Source of the DNA: Bryum argenteum
Taxonomy: Eukaryota; Streptophyta; Bryopsida; Bryales; Bryaceae
DNA: 64,000 nt
NCBI GenBank assembly: GCA_037043015.1
Contig: CM073324.1
Span: forward strand, 22,336,097-22,400,096
Direction: 5' to 3'
Part shown: piece after piece, positions 34,349-45,194 of the stretch
Numbering within the stretch: the stretch's first letter is position 1
Layout of the letters: the number at the start of each line of letters is the position of its first letter
The notes under the pieces: generated by a model
Told to the model about the DNA's origin: nothing
Seen by the model: only the letters and a program-made list of their open reading frames with translations
The model's database searches: none
Program-made: the position numbers and the translations under genes

Positions 34349-34734
34349 TTGAAGTATCGTACACACCATAGTACATCATTGTATCCCCACTTTGATCAAA
34401 AGACAACTTCAATTAACTAAAAGGAATATTGTCAATCATCTTCTCATTTTTGCATGGACAAGCGTCTCCACTGCCGCATCGCCGCAATTCCGACGCTTGT
34501 CGATGATCATGCTCCCCATTAGTGGACTATTGCTGTAGCACCAACAAAATTGTTGTAGCTGAATCGAGCAAGAACGATCGCAGAACGACAATGTTCACAA
34601 ACCCAGTGCCAATTGATTGCCAGCATGCAGGCCTGTGAGCCTGAGAGCGCGGGTCTGAAGTCTTTACACATCGGCGATGGCGAGAGTGGTAAGTCACGTC
34701 AGCTTCCATTCAGGATCATGAATAACTCCTTGTC

Positions 34735-35552
34735 TTCTCGAATCGCGAATTGCTCCTTCGCTTCTTTCACAATTCGCAAGCTTCCTGACCTAACCTTGAA
34801 CTTGGATTCCTCTTAATTAGGTCAATAGTGGCAGTATGAGACACTGTAATCCGAAAATCTTGGAATGATGTACACTACGCTCGCAATCTGAAGAAAGGTG
34901 ACAATCTTACGGTTATTAAGATAGAATGTCTGGAAAGATCCTAGTACAGGGGGAACGCCCCGCATTCCTTCGGTTGCTGCCGGGCGCCCTTCCCCCATCT
35001 GCCGCATGAGCCAGCATGCGGACAAATCTTCAGCTGGGTAGCCACTGGTGTTTCTGGATTCACCCCACTTTGGGCTGCTGCCATTGGCGCATTCCACCCC
35101 GCTATAAAAACAGCGTTATGTTTCGAGGGGTGCCTGGCGACGATCGGAAGAACGCGGGGCTTTCCCCCTGTGCTGGGATCACACCGAATGTCTGAGGGAG
35201 GGTTGCCGAGAAATCAATGCATGGGTATATGGATGGAGAATTGAGCATTAGAGTTCCCATGTGGACTATGATAAATGATGGCCAGGATGTGGATTCGAAA
35301 ATTGCTACTTTCACAACATCGCAACCTTGAACTTGGGTTCCTCTGAATTAGGTCAACAGTGTAAGCAATGGCAGTATGAAACACTATAATCCGAAAACCT
35401 TGGAGTGATGTACACTATGCTCGCAATCTGAACAATATTAGGGTTTGTAAGATGAAATGTCTGAGGGAGGGGTGGTGGAGGAAATCAATGCATGATTGGA
35501 ATTGAGCATTAGGTTCTCATATGGACTATGAGAAATGATGACCAGGATGTTG
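34735..35552 (+). repeat. Tandem duplication upstream of F-box/LRR gene
   Basis: Blocks ACCTTGAACTTGG..TTCCTC, TGGCAGTATGA, ATAATCCGAAAA or TAATCCGAAAA, GATGTACACTA..CTCGCAATCTG, TGTCTGAGGGAGGG and GAATTGAGCATTAG occur in the same order in 34735-35290 and 35291-35552. Copy 1 is longer because a MITE (34933-35185) was inserted into it. The array lies in the putative 5' UTR intron or promoter of the F-box gene starting at 35570. Confidence 0.82.
34933..35185. mobile_element. 253-bp MULE-type MITE with 9-bp target duplication
   Basis: GAATGTCTG is present on both sides (34924-34932 and 35186-35194), a 9-bp duplication typical of Mutator-like elements. The terminal inverted repeats span about 44 bp with clear identity: left GATCCTAGTACAGGGGGAAC, complement of right GATCCCAGCACAGGGGGAAA, both followed by GCCCCGC. 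The paralogous site in the tandem duplication (about 35454-35463) lacks the insert. No coding capacity. Confidence 0.88.
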
Positions 35553-35569
35553 TTTTGTATTGTGCAGAG

Positions 35570-36934
35570 ATGGAAGCAGAGGAGTATGGCAACATAAACT
35601 CAGTACTGACAGACGATGCGTTGCAAGCGGTGTTGTCGAAGCTGAAGGTACCCTACGACAGAGATGCATGCGCGCTCGTGTGCAAGCGATGGAAGGCGAT
35701 CTACGACAGAGGAAGGAGGTCTATGCGACTACGCGCAGGGCCTCTCATGCTGGAGAAGGTTGCAGCTCGCTTCTCAGGCTTGACCAACCTGGACATGTCG
35801 GAGAATGCTTCACGCGCGTTTTACCCTGGCTGGAAGGACGCCGATCTCATTTTAGTGGCGCGCAGCTTCCATCACTTAGAATGTCTCTACCTCACTAAAT
35901 GCAAAGGTACTCACCAACCAAGCACCTTCTAACTTAATTTTACTGGACATTGCTGATATTCTATGAGGAACGTGCAGGAATTACGGACAAGGGCCTTACA
36001 GAAATTGGCCTGAATCTTCCCAAGTTACAATTTTTGGATCTCACTGACTGCAAGCAAGTCACAGACACGGGAGTGGAGAGGATTGCCACTGGATGTCGTG
36101 ATCTCCGAACTCTTTATCTGAGTCGTTGCAAGCTCATTACAGACAAAGCAGTTGGGGCGCTTTCACAGTGTCGATTCTTGGAGTCTCTTGCCTTGCAAGG
36201 CTGCAACAAAGTAGGTGACGATGGCCTGTGCAAGCTCTCCGAGGTGCTCTTCAAACTCCGAAACCTTACAACCAACAACCATCCAGAAGCTGACACAGCC
36301 ATGTTATTTAACGATCATGGCATGACATTGTTCGCAGGGTTGCAGTGTTTTGGAGGTGCTTGATGTGAGCAAGTGTGGACAAGTAGGGGACGCAGGGGTG
36401 AAGAGCATAGTGCAAGCAAGTTCAGCGACGCTGCGAGCGTTGATACTGGAAGACTGTCCGCAGGTTGGCGATGCGGGTGTGATTGCAGCAGGGGAGTGCT
36501 GCCAATCTCTGGAGATTCTGCTCCTCGGAGGATGTCGACTTTTGAGTGATCATGCTCTGGATGCTCACTTCAGGCGACACACCAACCTCACCACCTTGCA
36601 AGTGGAGTATTGCATGAAGTTGAGTGACGCTGGCATCATGTCCATCTTCTCCAACTGCTCACTGCTTGCCGTTTTGGACATCAGATGTTGCTCTCTGCTC
36701 ACCGACAGGTGCTTCGACACTCTCACGCTGGGTGCCAATTGCTTGAAGGAGCTTAAGATCAGCGGCTGCTCGGGTATCACCAGCGTGGGAGTTCAAAAAG
36801 TGGCGGAGAGGTGCCCTCACTTGGATTTTTTGGAAGCTAAATACTGCGAGCATATTACCACTTTTCATATTGTTGGTTTAGCTCTGCCTAACGGGTGTAA
36901 AGTCTCTCTAGACTCTCAAACCTTTTTGTTTTAA
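35570..36934 (+). CDS. F-box/LRR (RNI-type) protein, At5g23340-like
   Basis: Probable substrate receptor of an SCF ubiquitin ligase; the N-terminal F-box binds SKP1 and the leucine-rich repeats bind the target. Three exons, 35570-35906, 35978-36243 and 36338-36934, with GT-AG introns, join to 399 residues. The F-box covers about residues 10-50 (LTDDALQAVLSKL..CALVCKRW), followed by RAGPLMLEKVAARF. Repeated Cys-containing LRRs (ITDKGL, VTDTGV, ITDKAV, VGDDGL, VGDAGV and so on) fill the rest. Length and N-terminal wording resemble the Arabidopsis RNI-superfamily protein At5g23340. The start at 35570 fits the family. A donor-like GTAAGT at about 34689 could join an upstream in-frame segment (Met at about 34625) and extend the N-terminus by some 23 residues. 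The substrate is unknown. Confidence 0.9.
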
Positions 36935-37278
36935 CCTTCATGAATCATGTCTGCATATTGTTGGCATGGTTAATCACTGTTTCTGTGAATGATTTTGAGG
37001 TCATCGGCAGATTAGCTCTGGAAGCCTGTGTAGGCTCCCGAAGGTCTCTCTTCCACAATCGTGTTACAAGCTTGTTTGATCTACATGGCAGTAAGATTAC
37101 TGAAACAAGCAATAACTTGTATAACAACACAAATAACTAAGCAGACTGTCCAACAATTGCATATCCACCCATGCTTTGAGACATTCTAATGTCATTACTG
37201 CTTTAATTGTTGCTATAACTATAGCAATTTAATGAGGTTGTCACATATGTCTTGTCAATCTGTCGGACTTTCCTCTCA

Positions 37279-37388
37279 ACTCATTGAGTTATTGGTGTCG
37301 CATAGACAATGACCAATGTTGTATACATAAGTAACTCATTGAATAATTGGTGTTGCATAGACAATGACCAATGTTGTATACATAAAGT
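37279..37388 (+). repeat. 55-bp tandem duplication
   Basis: TCATTGAGTTATTGGTGTCG..CATAGACAATGACCAATGTT recurs 55 bp downstream with few changes (TCATTGAATAATTGGTGTTG). Confidence 0.85.
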
Positions 37389-37600
37389 CATGCATTGGGT
37401 GCATCCTCGAGCTTTCTCCTCCAATTTGAAGAGTGCCACTCAACCTATTTCTTATACCAATTTACTAGACCACCTCATGATGAAGGCCAAAGGTTTGTGC
37501 GTAGGCAAAGTAGAGGTACGAACCCGAGTGAAATCATCACTTTTCTATGCTTTTGCAAATTGTTATAAATATTTTACACCAGACTTCTAGGTGCTTCCAC

Positions 37601-37695
37601 AATGGTGCCCTTACACTTGAGAATGGTGCCCTAGAACTCAAGAATGGTGCCCTAAAAGTCGGAAGTGGTGCCCTGAAGCTCAAAGGTGCCCTAAA
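37601..37695 (+). repeat. 21-bp minisatellite
   Basis: AATGGTGCCC starts at 37601, 37622 and 37643 and AGTGGTGCCC at 37664, a 21-bp period, then a shortened unit near 37685. The period is seven codons, so the array gives a 7-residue NGAL-type repeat in one frame. The frame has no gene context. Confidence 0.8.
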
Positions 37696-38184
37696 ATGGC
37701 ACCCTATGATTCAAAAATGGTTCCCTAAATAGTGTATGAAGAGATCTTTGCTCTGGTCTTCGCTTTTAGGACATATCATAATACTGGATTCGGAAACTCC
37801 GTGTAGATATCTGAAGCTACATTATTGGTACAGCTCTCCATATTAGAGCACTTGACCTTGTATCGAGCAAACTCAATAGGAGGCAAAGGCAATAAGCGGA
37901 AACCAAAAAGAAAAGTACTCTAACAAAATTTGATGAATGACAGGATCTTGGTAGCACCTCCGACTATTAATCTGTGGGTTTTTACATTCAGCATCGGATG
38001 CAACAGTCACTTGTTTACTACAACTGTGTGGTGGTATAAAAAGCTCCTCTATGATACACAGAAGTATGGTGGCTTGGACAGCCGAGAGCGGAAGAAACAA
38101 GAGAAAAGAGAGAAAAGAGAGAGAAGAGAGAAAAGAGAATTCTAAACCTACAGAAGAAACACACGATCTTTTGTACAAGTACAA

Positions 38185-40062
38185 TCAAAAAGAGGGCACT
38201 ACTCCAAAGCCCGAGTCCACGGACGAGAACATCTGCTCCACGTCTGAGTCTGTCCTCTTGGCGAACCTGCCTTTGATCCGCGGCCGGCTCTCCGCATACG
38301 CTTTCCGCGACGCGTACCGAATCGTCTTCTCGAACTTGCGCTTCTGCCTCTTCTCCTTGTACCGCATCACGCGTGCTTCCCGGTCTACCACGTCCACCAC
38401 GCCCCCGCCCACCTGCTGACTCTGACTCTGACTCTGACTCTGACTCTGCTGCTGTTGCTGTTGCTGTTCCTGCTGCTGCTGCGACCCCGTCTGTAAGCAG
38501 CTCTGAGAGTCTGTATACGGCGTCGATATGTCACTCAGGCTCGAGTCCGGTACCACCGCCGCTTCCAAAGACGAACACGAAATCTGCACTCGCACCAAGA
38601 CCGCTCTTCAATTGGTGCTATAATGAGCTCAACACAACATTCCCTCTCATACTGCATCACACAACTTGAGAAAGAGCCCATGTCTAGGCATGCTTGTGAG
38701 AACGAGGTGCATGAACTTACGCTATGAGACAGAGTGGAGGAGCCATAGCCGTAGCTGTGGGTGCCCTTGAGAGGAAACGCCCCGTCTCGGGAGAAGGGAG
38801 GGTCCACGGAGCACAAGCCCGTGTCCTCGGAGCACTCGTGCACTGGCACCAGACTGTCCGGCTGAACTCCGGTCACGCCGGCATCGTCCAAGTCCAGAAA
38901 TGGATCCACGTCGGAGAAGATGTCAGCAAGCGTCTCCAGCTTGGCCGCCTTCTGCGGCTTCACGGGGCTGTAGGGACGCAGCGGCGACGACGGTGCTACT
39001 TCGTCATCTGCTACAACCCACACATTCACCATCAGTCAGGCCACATGACAACACTGCAGATGTGATCTGGGAATCCCATTCAGCTCCTGCTCATTCGCAG
39101 GGTACCAAGAATGCCTTTATTAAAGCACACTACACATATCTTGGACGGACTTCGCCATTACCTACAATTTAGTGAAATATAATAGGACCACGTTGCCATT
39201 CTCCCAAGATACAGTGGTACTCAAGGACAATGCAGATTTGGAACCGTTCTGGACAAAAATTCTGCAGGATTCGTACAAGTGACTACAGCGTCCTCAATCC
39301 TTCGGCCCGAATGGCTATGGAGACTTACCAACTGGCTCCACCATGTCACGAAAAACCCTCCACTGTCAAAAATTCCGAGTAAGTGCCCCGTGTGATGTGT
39401 ACTGTCAAACACTATGACTGCCATCCTCCGCAGATTAGAAGCTCTACGGGAGTTGACACACAGAAGTGAATACAGAGCAGCTTCGAGTGGTGGGCGACCA
39501 ACCACTGAGTTGTTTCTTAAGCTGCCTCCGCCATAGCCAGACTCAAAGTAGAGATTCGAGCCGACCTTTGAATATATATATGAGACAGTGTAGGGTGAGG
39601 AGTTAGCAAGGAAGTGAGGGAGGGTCCCATACCTGCAGCGCTGCCGCGGATGATGGCGTTCGCAGGCATCTTGGGATGCGGGAGCAGCCACGAAGCCGCT
39701 TCGGTGTCGGCATCGTCCTCGGTGGTGAGAGGACGGCATTCCGGAGACGGCAGAGTGTCCGCGGGGCTGGCGGGGGCCTCGAAGAGCGGCGTGACGGGCA
39801 CTCTCTCGTGGCGCTGCGCGAGCGGGTTGGCAGAGTGGATGTCCGTGTCGCAAGCGACGCACAGCGACGCCGCATCCGCCTTGCAAGTCACCACGGCGGG
39901 AGCCACCTCGCACACTTCACACATCCACACGCGCTCGTGCCGCGACGCCAGCTTGTTGGCGCCGTGCACCTTGCCATCGCAGCTCACGCACAGGAACGCT
40001 GCATCGGCCCGGCAGTACACCACCGCACTGCACGCGTGGCAGGCATCGCAAGCCTTCGGCAT
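38185..40062 (-). CDS. COL: CONSTANS-like transcription factor, two B-boxes and CCT
   Basis: Nuclear regulator of the CO/COL family, linked in plants to photoperiod and light responses. Three exons on the minus strand, 40062-39633, 39007-38721 and 38583-38185, with GT-AG introns, join to 371 residues, close to Arabidopsis CO. Two zinc-binding B-boxes lie at about residues 6-46 and 49-89 ([26 protein letters not shown]). A variable middle follows, with a Gln/Ser-Gln tract at about 274-297, then a CCT domain at about 307-350 ([27 protein letters not shown]). The protein ends in GFGVVPSF, the C-terminal VP-type motif of group I members. The ATG at 40062 starts directly before the first B-box; a TTG codon upstream is not needed. 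Converges with the F-box gene. Confidence 0.94.
38412..38481 (-). repeat. Coding microsatellite: poly-Gln then Ser-Gln in COL
   Basis: On the plus strand (CTGACT)n is followed by GCTGTT/GCTGCT-type triplets; in the COL frame this is a Gln run with one Glu followed by alternating Ser-Gln. Pure hexanucleotide units imply length polymorphism just before the CCT domain. Confidence 0.9.
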
Positions 40063-41221
40063 ACTCCTCAAACCTCTACTCTCTCCGCCAAAGCGCAGGC
40101 GTCAAACGGGGGGCACGGAGCGAGCTCACCCCGAGCTCCACCAATGTCAGAACACCAGCAACACCAGTGCCAGCTTCCTGCCTCTGCTGACCCACATACG
40201 CACAACCTGGCAAACCACCGTGCACGACCTCCTAATCGCAAAACACCCTCCTTGCTCCTCGACACTGATTAGCAAGCAAGAAATTCGACGGGTGACTTGG
40301 ATCCTGCTGGTTCGTGAACGAGCGTGTGGGTATTGTCGACGAATTAGAGATGCTGGGGGGCATGCCGGAGGCGCACGGAGCCGGAGGTGCGAGCTCGGGC
40401 GTGCTCTCCAGAAGTCTTGATTGTGCAAACTAGAGTGCAAATGCGTTGCGAGGAGGGGGCCGCACCCGCAAGGAGGGCCGTGACGGGGACGACAATGCCG
40501 TGTCCTGTCGCATTACAGGCTTTGGCTATGGGCAGGCACAGGAGGTTCTCTCGCTTGCTGCCCTGCTGCTAACTTGCCCGCTGTCGTATTGATTGATGCT
40601 CTTTGGGTAAAACCATGAGTCCACAACATCAAATCTCCAACTCTTGAATCGTTTCACCCAAATCTTGACCCAAGTGGTCGCTTGAATTACACATGGTAAG
40701 AATTTCAACTTTGAGAGCTATGTAAAGGTTTCGAGGCTGCTTGGAAAAGTGGAATCCTTCGAAATTGATGCATGGCTAACTTGGCCCCGTAACACTAAAT
40801 GTATATAATCATTTGGCATTCTGATTTTCTATGTACTTATACTAATTAGGTAGGAGAGAATGTTCTTTTAGGACACCACCATAGAAACACCTATAAGTCT
40901 AGTTTCATAGCAGATTGTACAAAGAGTTCTAAAATGATGAAGTCTTCTGTGTACTTTTGTTGATGCATAGATTCCATTTATACTTTTAGTTTACAAATAC
41001 CCTTTACGAAAATTTGTGCCATCATTGAATACTTAGTACCTTGAATAGTGAGAGAAAGTCATAAGATCCATTTATATGCTCATTCACATTTGAGGATTTT
41101 GATATGTTTCCATTCAAATTTTGAAAGAATACTTCTTGATGAATTGCCTCCATGTTGAAGATTGGTTTTTCAACTCTTCTAGGACCCAACTTTTGAAATG
41201 CATGCCATGTCATAACTTGTC
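40063..41221. other. COL promoter region and intergenic DNA
   Basis: GC-rich to about 40570 (5' UTR and promoter of the COL gene), then AT-rich. A fragment of the dispersed ~300-bp repeat (AGGACACCACCATAGAAACA, AGTTCTAAAATGATGAAGTC) lies at about 40850-41010. Confidence 0.45.
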
Positions 41222-41813
41222 TTAACCCTTAATCGTCACCGGTGACCAAACTGGTCACCAAGGTCATTGTTTTTGCTTTTGGGGTCCGACACAGTGGTAG
41301 GGTGCAAATCTTGTCCAAAGGCACCCCTATTCTTTTGTTTTTCTGAATCCAATGCTCCTTCCCGATCGCCTTCTTGAGGTTTGTGTGATTCGCGCGCAAT
41401 TGTAGGGGCCATGTGATCCCATGGTCAATGCTCTTTGACTTGGCCTTCCTTTTTATTTTTTTGACGATTTTTTTTCAAAATAATAAAAAATCTTGATCTT
41501 TATCCCTATACCATGCTCTATGATGCCAATTTTCTGAAAAAATGACCCAAGGAGGGAAAAACCAAAAAAGCAATATGATATTTCTCACTCATGATCAACA
41601 ACCAAAACATTTTTTTCTCAACGGTGCCATTTTTTGAGATTTTACCCGATGTGATCAATCTTTTTTGCATTGGTCACATCACCAAGTTACCTTGATAACC
41701 ACCGTTTCCGATTCTCAAAATTGTTTTACCTTAGTGCAGAAATAAGGCCAAAAGACAATGAGGTTGCATTTCTCTCCAATTTGTGGAAAACAAGGATGTC
41801 AATTAAGGGTTAA
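41222..41813. mobile_element. TTAA-flanked element, 592 bp
   Basis: The left end is TTAACCCTTAATCGTC and the complement of the right end is TTAACCCTTAATTGAC, with TTAA at both ends. CCCTTAA resembles the left end of the large piggyBac-like element at 2314 more than the CCCCTAAA type. The interior includes GGTGACCAAACTGGTCACC, a small palindrome. It has no coding capacity and differs from the short MITE subfamily inside. Confidence 0.8.
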
Positions 41814-42306
41814 GCAATGGAGATTGTGTGAATTAATAGCATGCATAGTTGTGCATGGAGCTTGTGTTTTTAGTCGTATAACATGAGGCACATGAGGCGT
41901 ATTTCACCAGTATTTCACCAATGCAGGCTTATGTTTTGAATCAACTTCATTTCTCCATGATTGTTTAAGGCAAGTATAATTTTAAGATGAAAATTTGGGA
42001 CAAATGACCTCATGACTCTAACTTTGAAACAAATGATCTACAATGAGTTTATTACATGATGATTCCAATAAGGTGTTCATGGCTTACCTTCATATATATT
42101 TGTGACATTATAAAGCAAATGAACTTTTTGAACTCAAATTAGATCTTAAATTTAGGAAATACCAAAACACTAATGTAGCCATTGCATGAGGAAACATCCA
42201 ACTTGTGTCAAAGCTTTTCATTATCTTCTATTGAAGGAAATCTTTAGACCATGCTTGATCCACTCACGAATGGAAGTATCAATAGTATTCATCTTACAGC
42301 TTTTTT

Positions 42307-42644
42307 TAGTTAGGGCTCATGGCCCCCAATGAGGAGGTCTAGGTTCTATTCCCCATGTTGACGTGGTGCCCACCACCATAGTCCACCCAACTATGGTGGG
42401 GAGATCTTGAAGCTTGTTGTATGGGTACCTCAAAACCCTTTGCGAGATACTATGTTAAGTATCTTCAAGGCACTAGTAACTAGCTAAAAACTAGTGTAGT
42501 TATAGAGTCCACCCTCAAAGAGGGGAAGTAGTATTGTTCCAATTTCCCCTTGTCCGGTGGGCATCGGGTTATTAGCATAATGAACAAACGGACACTTCAT
42601 TCACTCCAGCCCCTTAGAATGGGACCGAAATTTCTACCTATCTC
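42307..42644 (+). mobile_element. SINE copy 2, 5' truncated
   Basis: Starts within the tRNA-like head (AGTTAGGGCTCATGGCC) and lacks the A-box-like part. It keeps AGGTTCTATTCCCCATG, the body (GGGTACCTCAAAACCCTTTG, AAGTATCTTCAAGGCACTAG, AATTTCCCCTTGTCCGGTGG, GGACACTTCATTCA) and the 3' end TTTCTACCTATC. No convincing target duplication is seen. Confidence 0.8.
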
Positions 42645-42789
42645 CATTCTACTCATGAACATTCAAAAATAAGTCAAACAAACACTCTATCATAAAGACC
42701 TTCTTTCTTATCTATGACTAGATGACCTTATTATTATCATCGGATGAATGTCATCCCAATTCGATTCGTGGCTGTAAACTCAGATTCTC

Positions 42790-43250
42790 CAGCAGCTCAC
42801 TTCTCTCACGTTACGTTCGCCCACAGGGCCAATAAGGAGCCCTCCCTTAATGACGTGGAGGGGCACTTATGAGATGGGGCCCGCCATTCCCCCATCCAGA
42901 GTAATCTGGCGGACCAATGAGGTGGCCGAATTTCCCACCCATCGCGGGAAGCCACAAGGTGAAAGAGGCGGGGCCAGGGTGGAGTGGTGGACCCTGCCAG
43001 ATCGGCTCGCTGATCCGGTCCCACTGGCGTGGCCAATGGGAGCTCCGATTTCGATATACGCCATGTGACCCTCCGCCTGGCCCAGCCACATGTGCCCCGA
43101 TGGATATCCGACCGTCGGATTCCCGGGCAGCACGGAGCCATGTCCCCGGCCCTCGAACTCTGCCCCGGTTGGGAAATTTTTCTCATCTAGGGTTGGATAG
43201 TAGGGTGGCGGAAAAAAACAACCCGCGGGTATCTTTCTTGTCAACTTGGC
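42790..43250. other. GC-rich island between two SINE copies
   Basis: A sharply bounded GC-rich block in AT-rich surroundings. It carries three CCAAT motifs (GGCCAATAAGG, GGACCAATGAGG, GGCCAATGGG) and no frame that I recognise as protein. It could be a solo promoter/LTR-like remnant or the relic of a gene promoter. It lies between SINEs in opposite orientation (42307-42644 and 43355-43800). Confidence 0.5.
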
Positions 43251-43354
43251 TTCAGCCCTAGGTTATGAGTCAACACTTATTTGGACAGGACTAACCAAAG
43301 TGGATATGCAGATAAAACTATAAATTGTTAGGCACATTTAGGTGATTTGGAGAA

Positions 43355-43800
43355 GATAGATAGATAGAAACTCCTGTCCCTAATTCAGGGGCAGGCGTGA
43401 ATGAAGTGTGCGTTTGTAATGCTAATATCGTGATGGCCATCTGGCAAGGGAAAATTGGTGATGGCCATCTGACAAGGGAAATTGGAACAATACTACTTCC
43501 CCCTCTCTAGGGTGGACACTATAACTACGCTTGTTGGAACAATACTACTTCCCCCCCCCCCCCTCTCGAGGGTGAACACTATAATTACGCTTGTTTCTGA
43601 CTAGTTACGAGTGCCTTGTAGATACTTGACATAGTATTTCCCAAAAGGCTTTAATTTAGCTATACAACAAGGTCCAAGGACCCCCACAATAGTTGGGTTG
43701 ACTATAGTGGTGAGCACCATGCCGACATGGGGAATAGGACCCACGACCTCCTCATTGGGGGCCATGAGCCCTGACCACCAAGCCAAGGCTTGTGGTGCCC
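43355..43800 (-). mobile_element. SINE copy 3, full length, with internal duplication
   Basis: In complement it starts CACAAGCCTTGGCTTGGTGG and has GTGGGTCCTATTCCCCATG as B-box-like region and GTTTCTATCTATCTATC at the 3' end. Imperfect flanks TAGGTGATTTGGAGAA (43339-43354) and TAAATGATCCGGAGAA (43801-43816) are probably a decayed target duplication. It is longer than copy 1 because a block with GTAGTATTGTTCCAA and a GGCCATCACC block are each repeated. Confidence 0.85.
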
Positions 43801-44379
43801 TAAATGATCCGGAGAACATTATAAGATAGAGTGCTCAAAGATGGTTCAAATTTCCTACTATGTATTGAAGTAAATAGTGTAAGGTAACCTGCTCAATAAC
43901 CGTCCAAATTTCATATTGGAAAATCCCTAACTATTTTTGGCGTAGTAGCAATTCTCATGTATTAGCAAAGTACCTAGGAATATATTCCTTCAGTATGAGA
44001 ATTTTTTGATATACTCAGAATTTTATAAAATTAGATGAGTAGAGGCTCATAGGTGTTCCAAGAACCGTTCACTATGGATTCCACCTAAAGTCTAGCTTAC
44101 AAGTACAAGTACATTGGGCTTTGTAGATGGAAAGAAGGAATCTTCTTTCTGGTTGATTAGCCTATTGTGCAGTTTTCAATGTTGTGGAGGTTTCGAGCTG
44201 GTTACCTTAAGTAATTTCTGAAAATGGAAAGTAAGGCCCTTTTTAGACTAGAGGCGAGAAGTCACTAGAATAAGAAATTTTGTTAAAAGAAGAGCTTTAA
44301 ATTTGATTCAATTCTATGTTGAGATTTTCAATTGGTTGATTTTTCATTAAGGCTTCTTAACTCTAATTTGAAGAGGGCC
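43801..44379. other. AT-rich intergenic DNA
   Basis: No gene or repeat partner recognised beyond the SINE's right-hand target duplication. Confidence 0.35.
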
Positions 44380-44640
44380 AATGTGGGAGGATAGACAAAG
44401 TGAATTCATAACTTTTGGACTCTTTTACAATTTGCTATGAATTTCTGAAGGTGTTTCTAATATGGTGCTCTAATTTGACACACTATAATGTTTGGGATGA
44501 GTACATGGTATTGTTGAAGTGTGAAGCTATTATGTACCTCTGGCTTGAAAAGCCTAGCACTTCATTACTGATACTTCATTTTGTAGCACTCTCTCTTACA
44601 ACATTATTCAACATTGTCTCTTATAGTAAATTGAGGTGAG
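44380..44640 (-). repeat. Dispersed ~300-bp repeat, reverse copy
   Basis: Contains, in reverse, the family blocks: TTTTGGACTCTTTTACAATT, GCTATGAATTTCTGAAGGTG, GAGTACATGGTATTGTTG, GAAGCTATTATGTACCTCTG. Matches 33105-33356 in the same orientation. Confidence 0.6.
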
Positions 44641-44685
44641 AGTGATTCATTGGACTTTGTTTTTTGCTTGAAATTGTTGAGGTTC

Positions 44686-45194
44686 TTAACCCCAAAATTC
44701 CTCACTTACTTACTTTAGGAGATATTCACAGTCAAAGTTTGAAAACACGATTTGAAATTTGCCCAAGATTGCCGGTACATGCATATTTATTCTCAAAATC
44801 TGCCCAAAATTAATTAAAATGCAGAATCTACAAAAATTCACCAAAAATTGAGATTTTATTTACCTAAAAGCATGATCTTACTAGGAACAAGAATTTGAGG
44901 ACCTTCATGTCAAATTTCCTTTTAAAAATGGTTTTCTTGGCCCCTGAAAACTTCACTTTGGCATTTTACAACATGGAAAAAACTTTTTTTCGAATTTTGA
45001 GCGTTATTATCTCACAAATGATGAGGAATTTAAACCTAAGATTTAGTACGCATGTTCATGTATAAGTTAGGTACTAGATTATAATGTTACATACTTCAAA
45101 GCTTGTCAAAATTCAAAAATTTGCATCTTGCACCAAAAGGGGGCAATTTTGAGGATTTTTGGTTGTTCACAGGTTGCTCACCTTTAGGAGTTAA
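44686..45194 (+). mobile_element. TTAA-MITE, 509 bp
   Basis: The left end is TTAACCCCAAAATTCC and the complement of the right end is TTAACTCCTAAAGGTG, with TTAA at both ends. The interior is parallel to 23443-24189 (GATATTCACAGTCAAAGTTT, AATTTGCCCAAGATTG, TTATTATCTCACAAATGATG, TAAGTTAGGTACTAGAT, CACCAAAAGGGGGCAATTTT). Confidence 0.75.

Larger units (their letters stand above)
36935..38184. other. Intergenic DNA between convergent F-box and COL genes
   Basis: Holds the 3' ends of both genes, the two small tandem repeats listed separately and a GA-rich purine tract at about 38085-38140 close to the COL stop. No further gene. Confidence 0.45.

Noticed and set aside
42806-43186. Reverse-strand 126-codon frame in GC-rich island
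   Set aside because: Composition-driven; no domain, and other frames are equally open.
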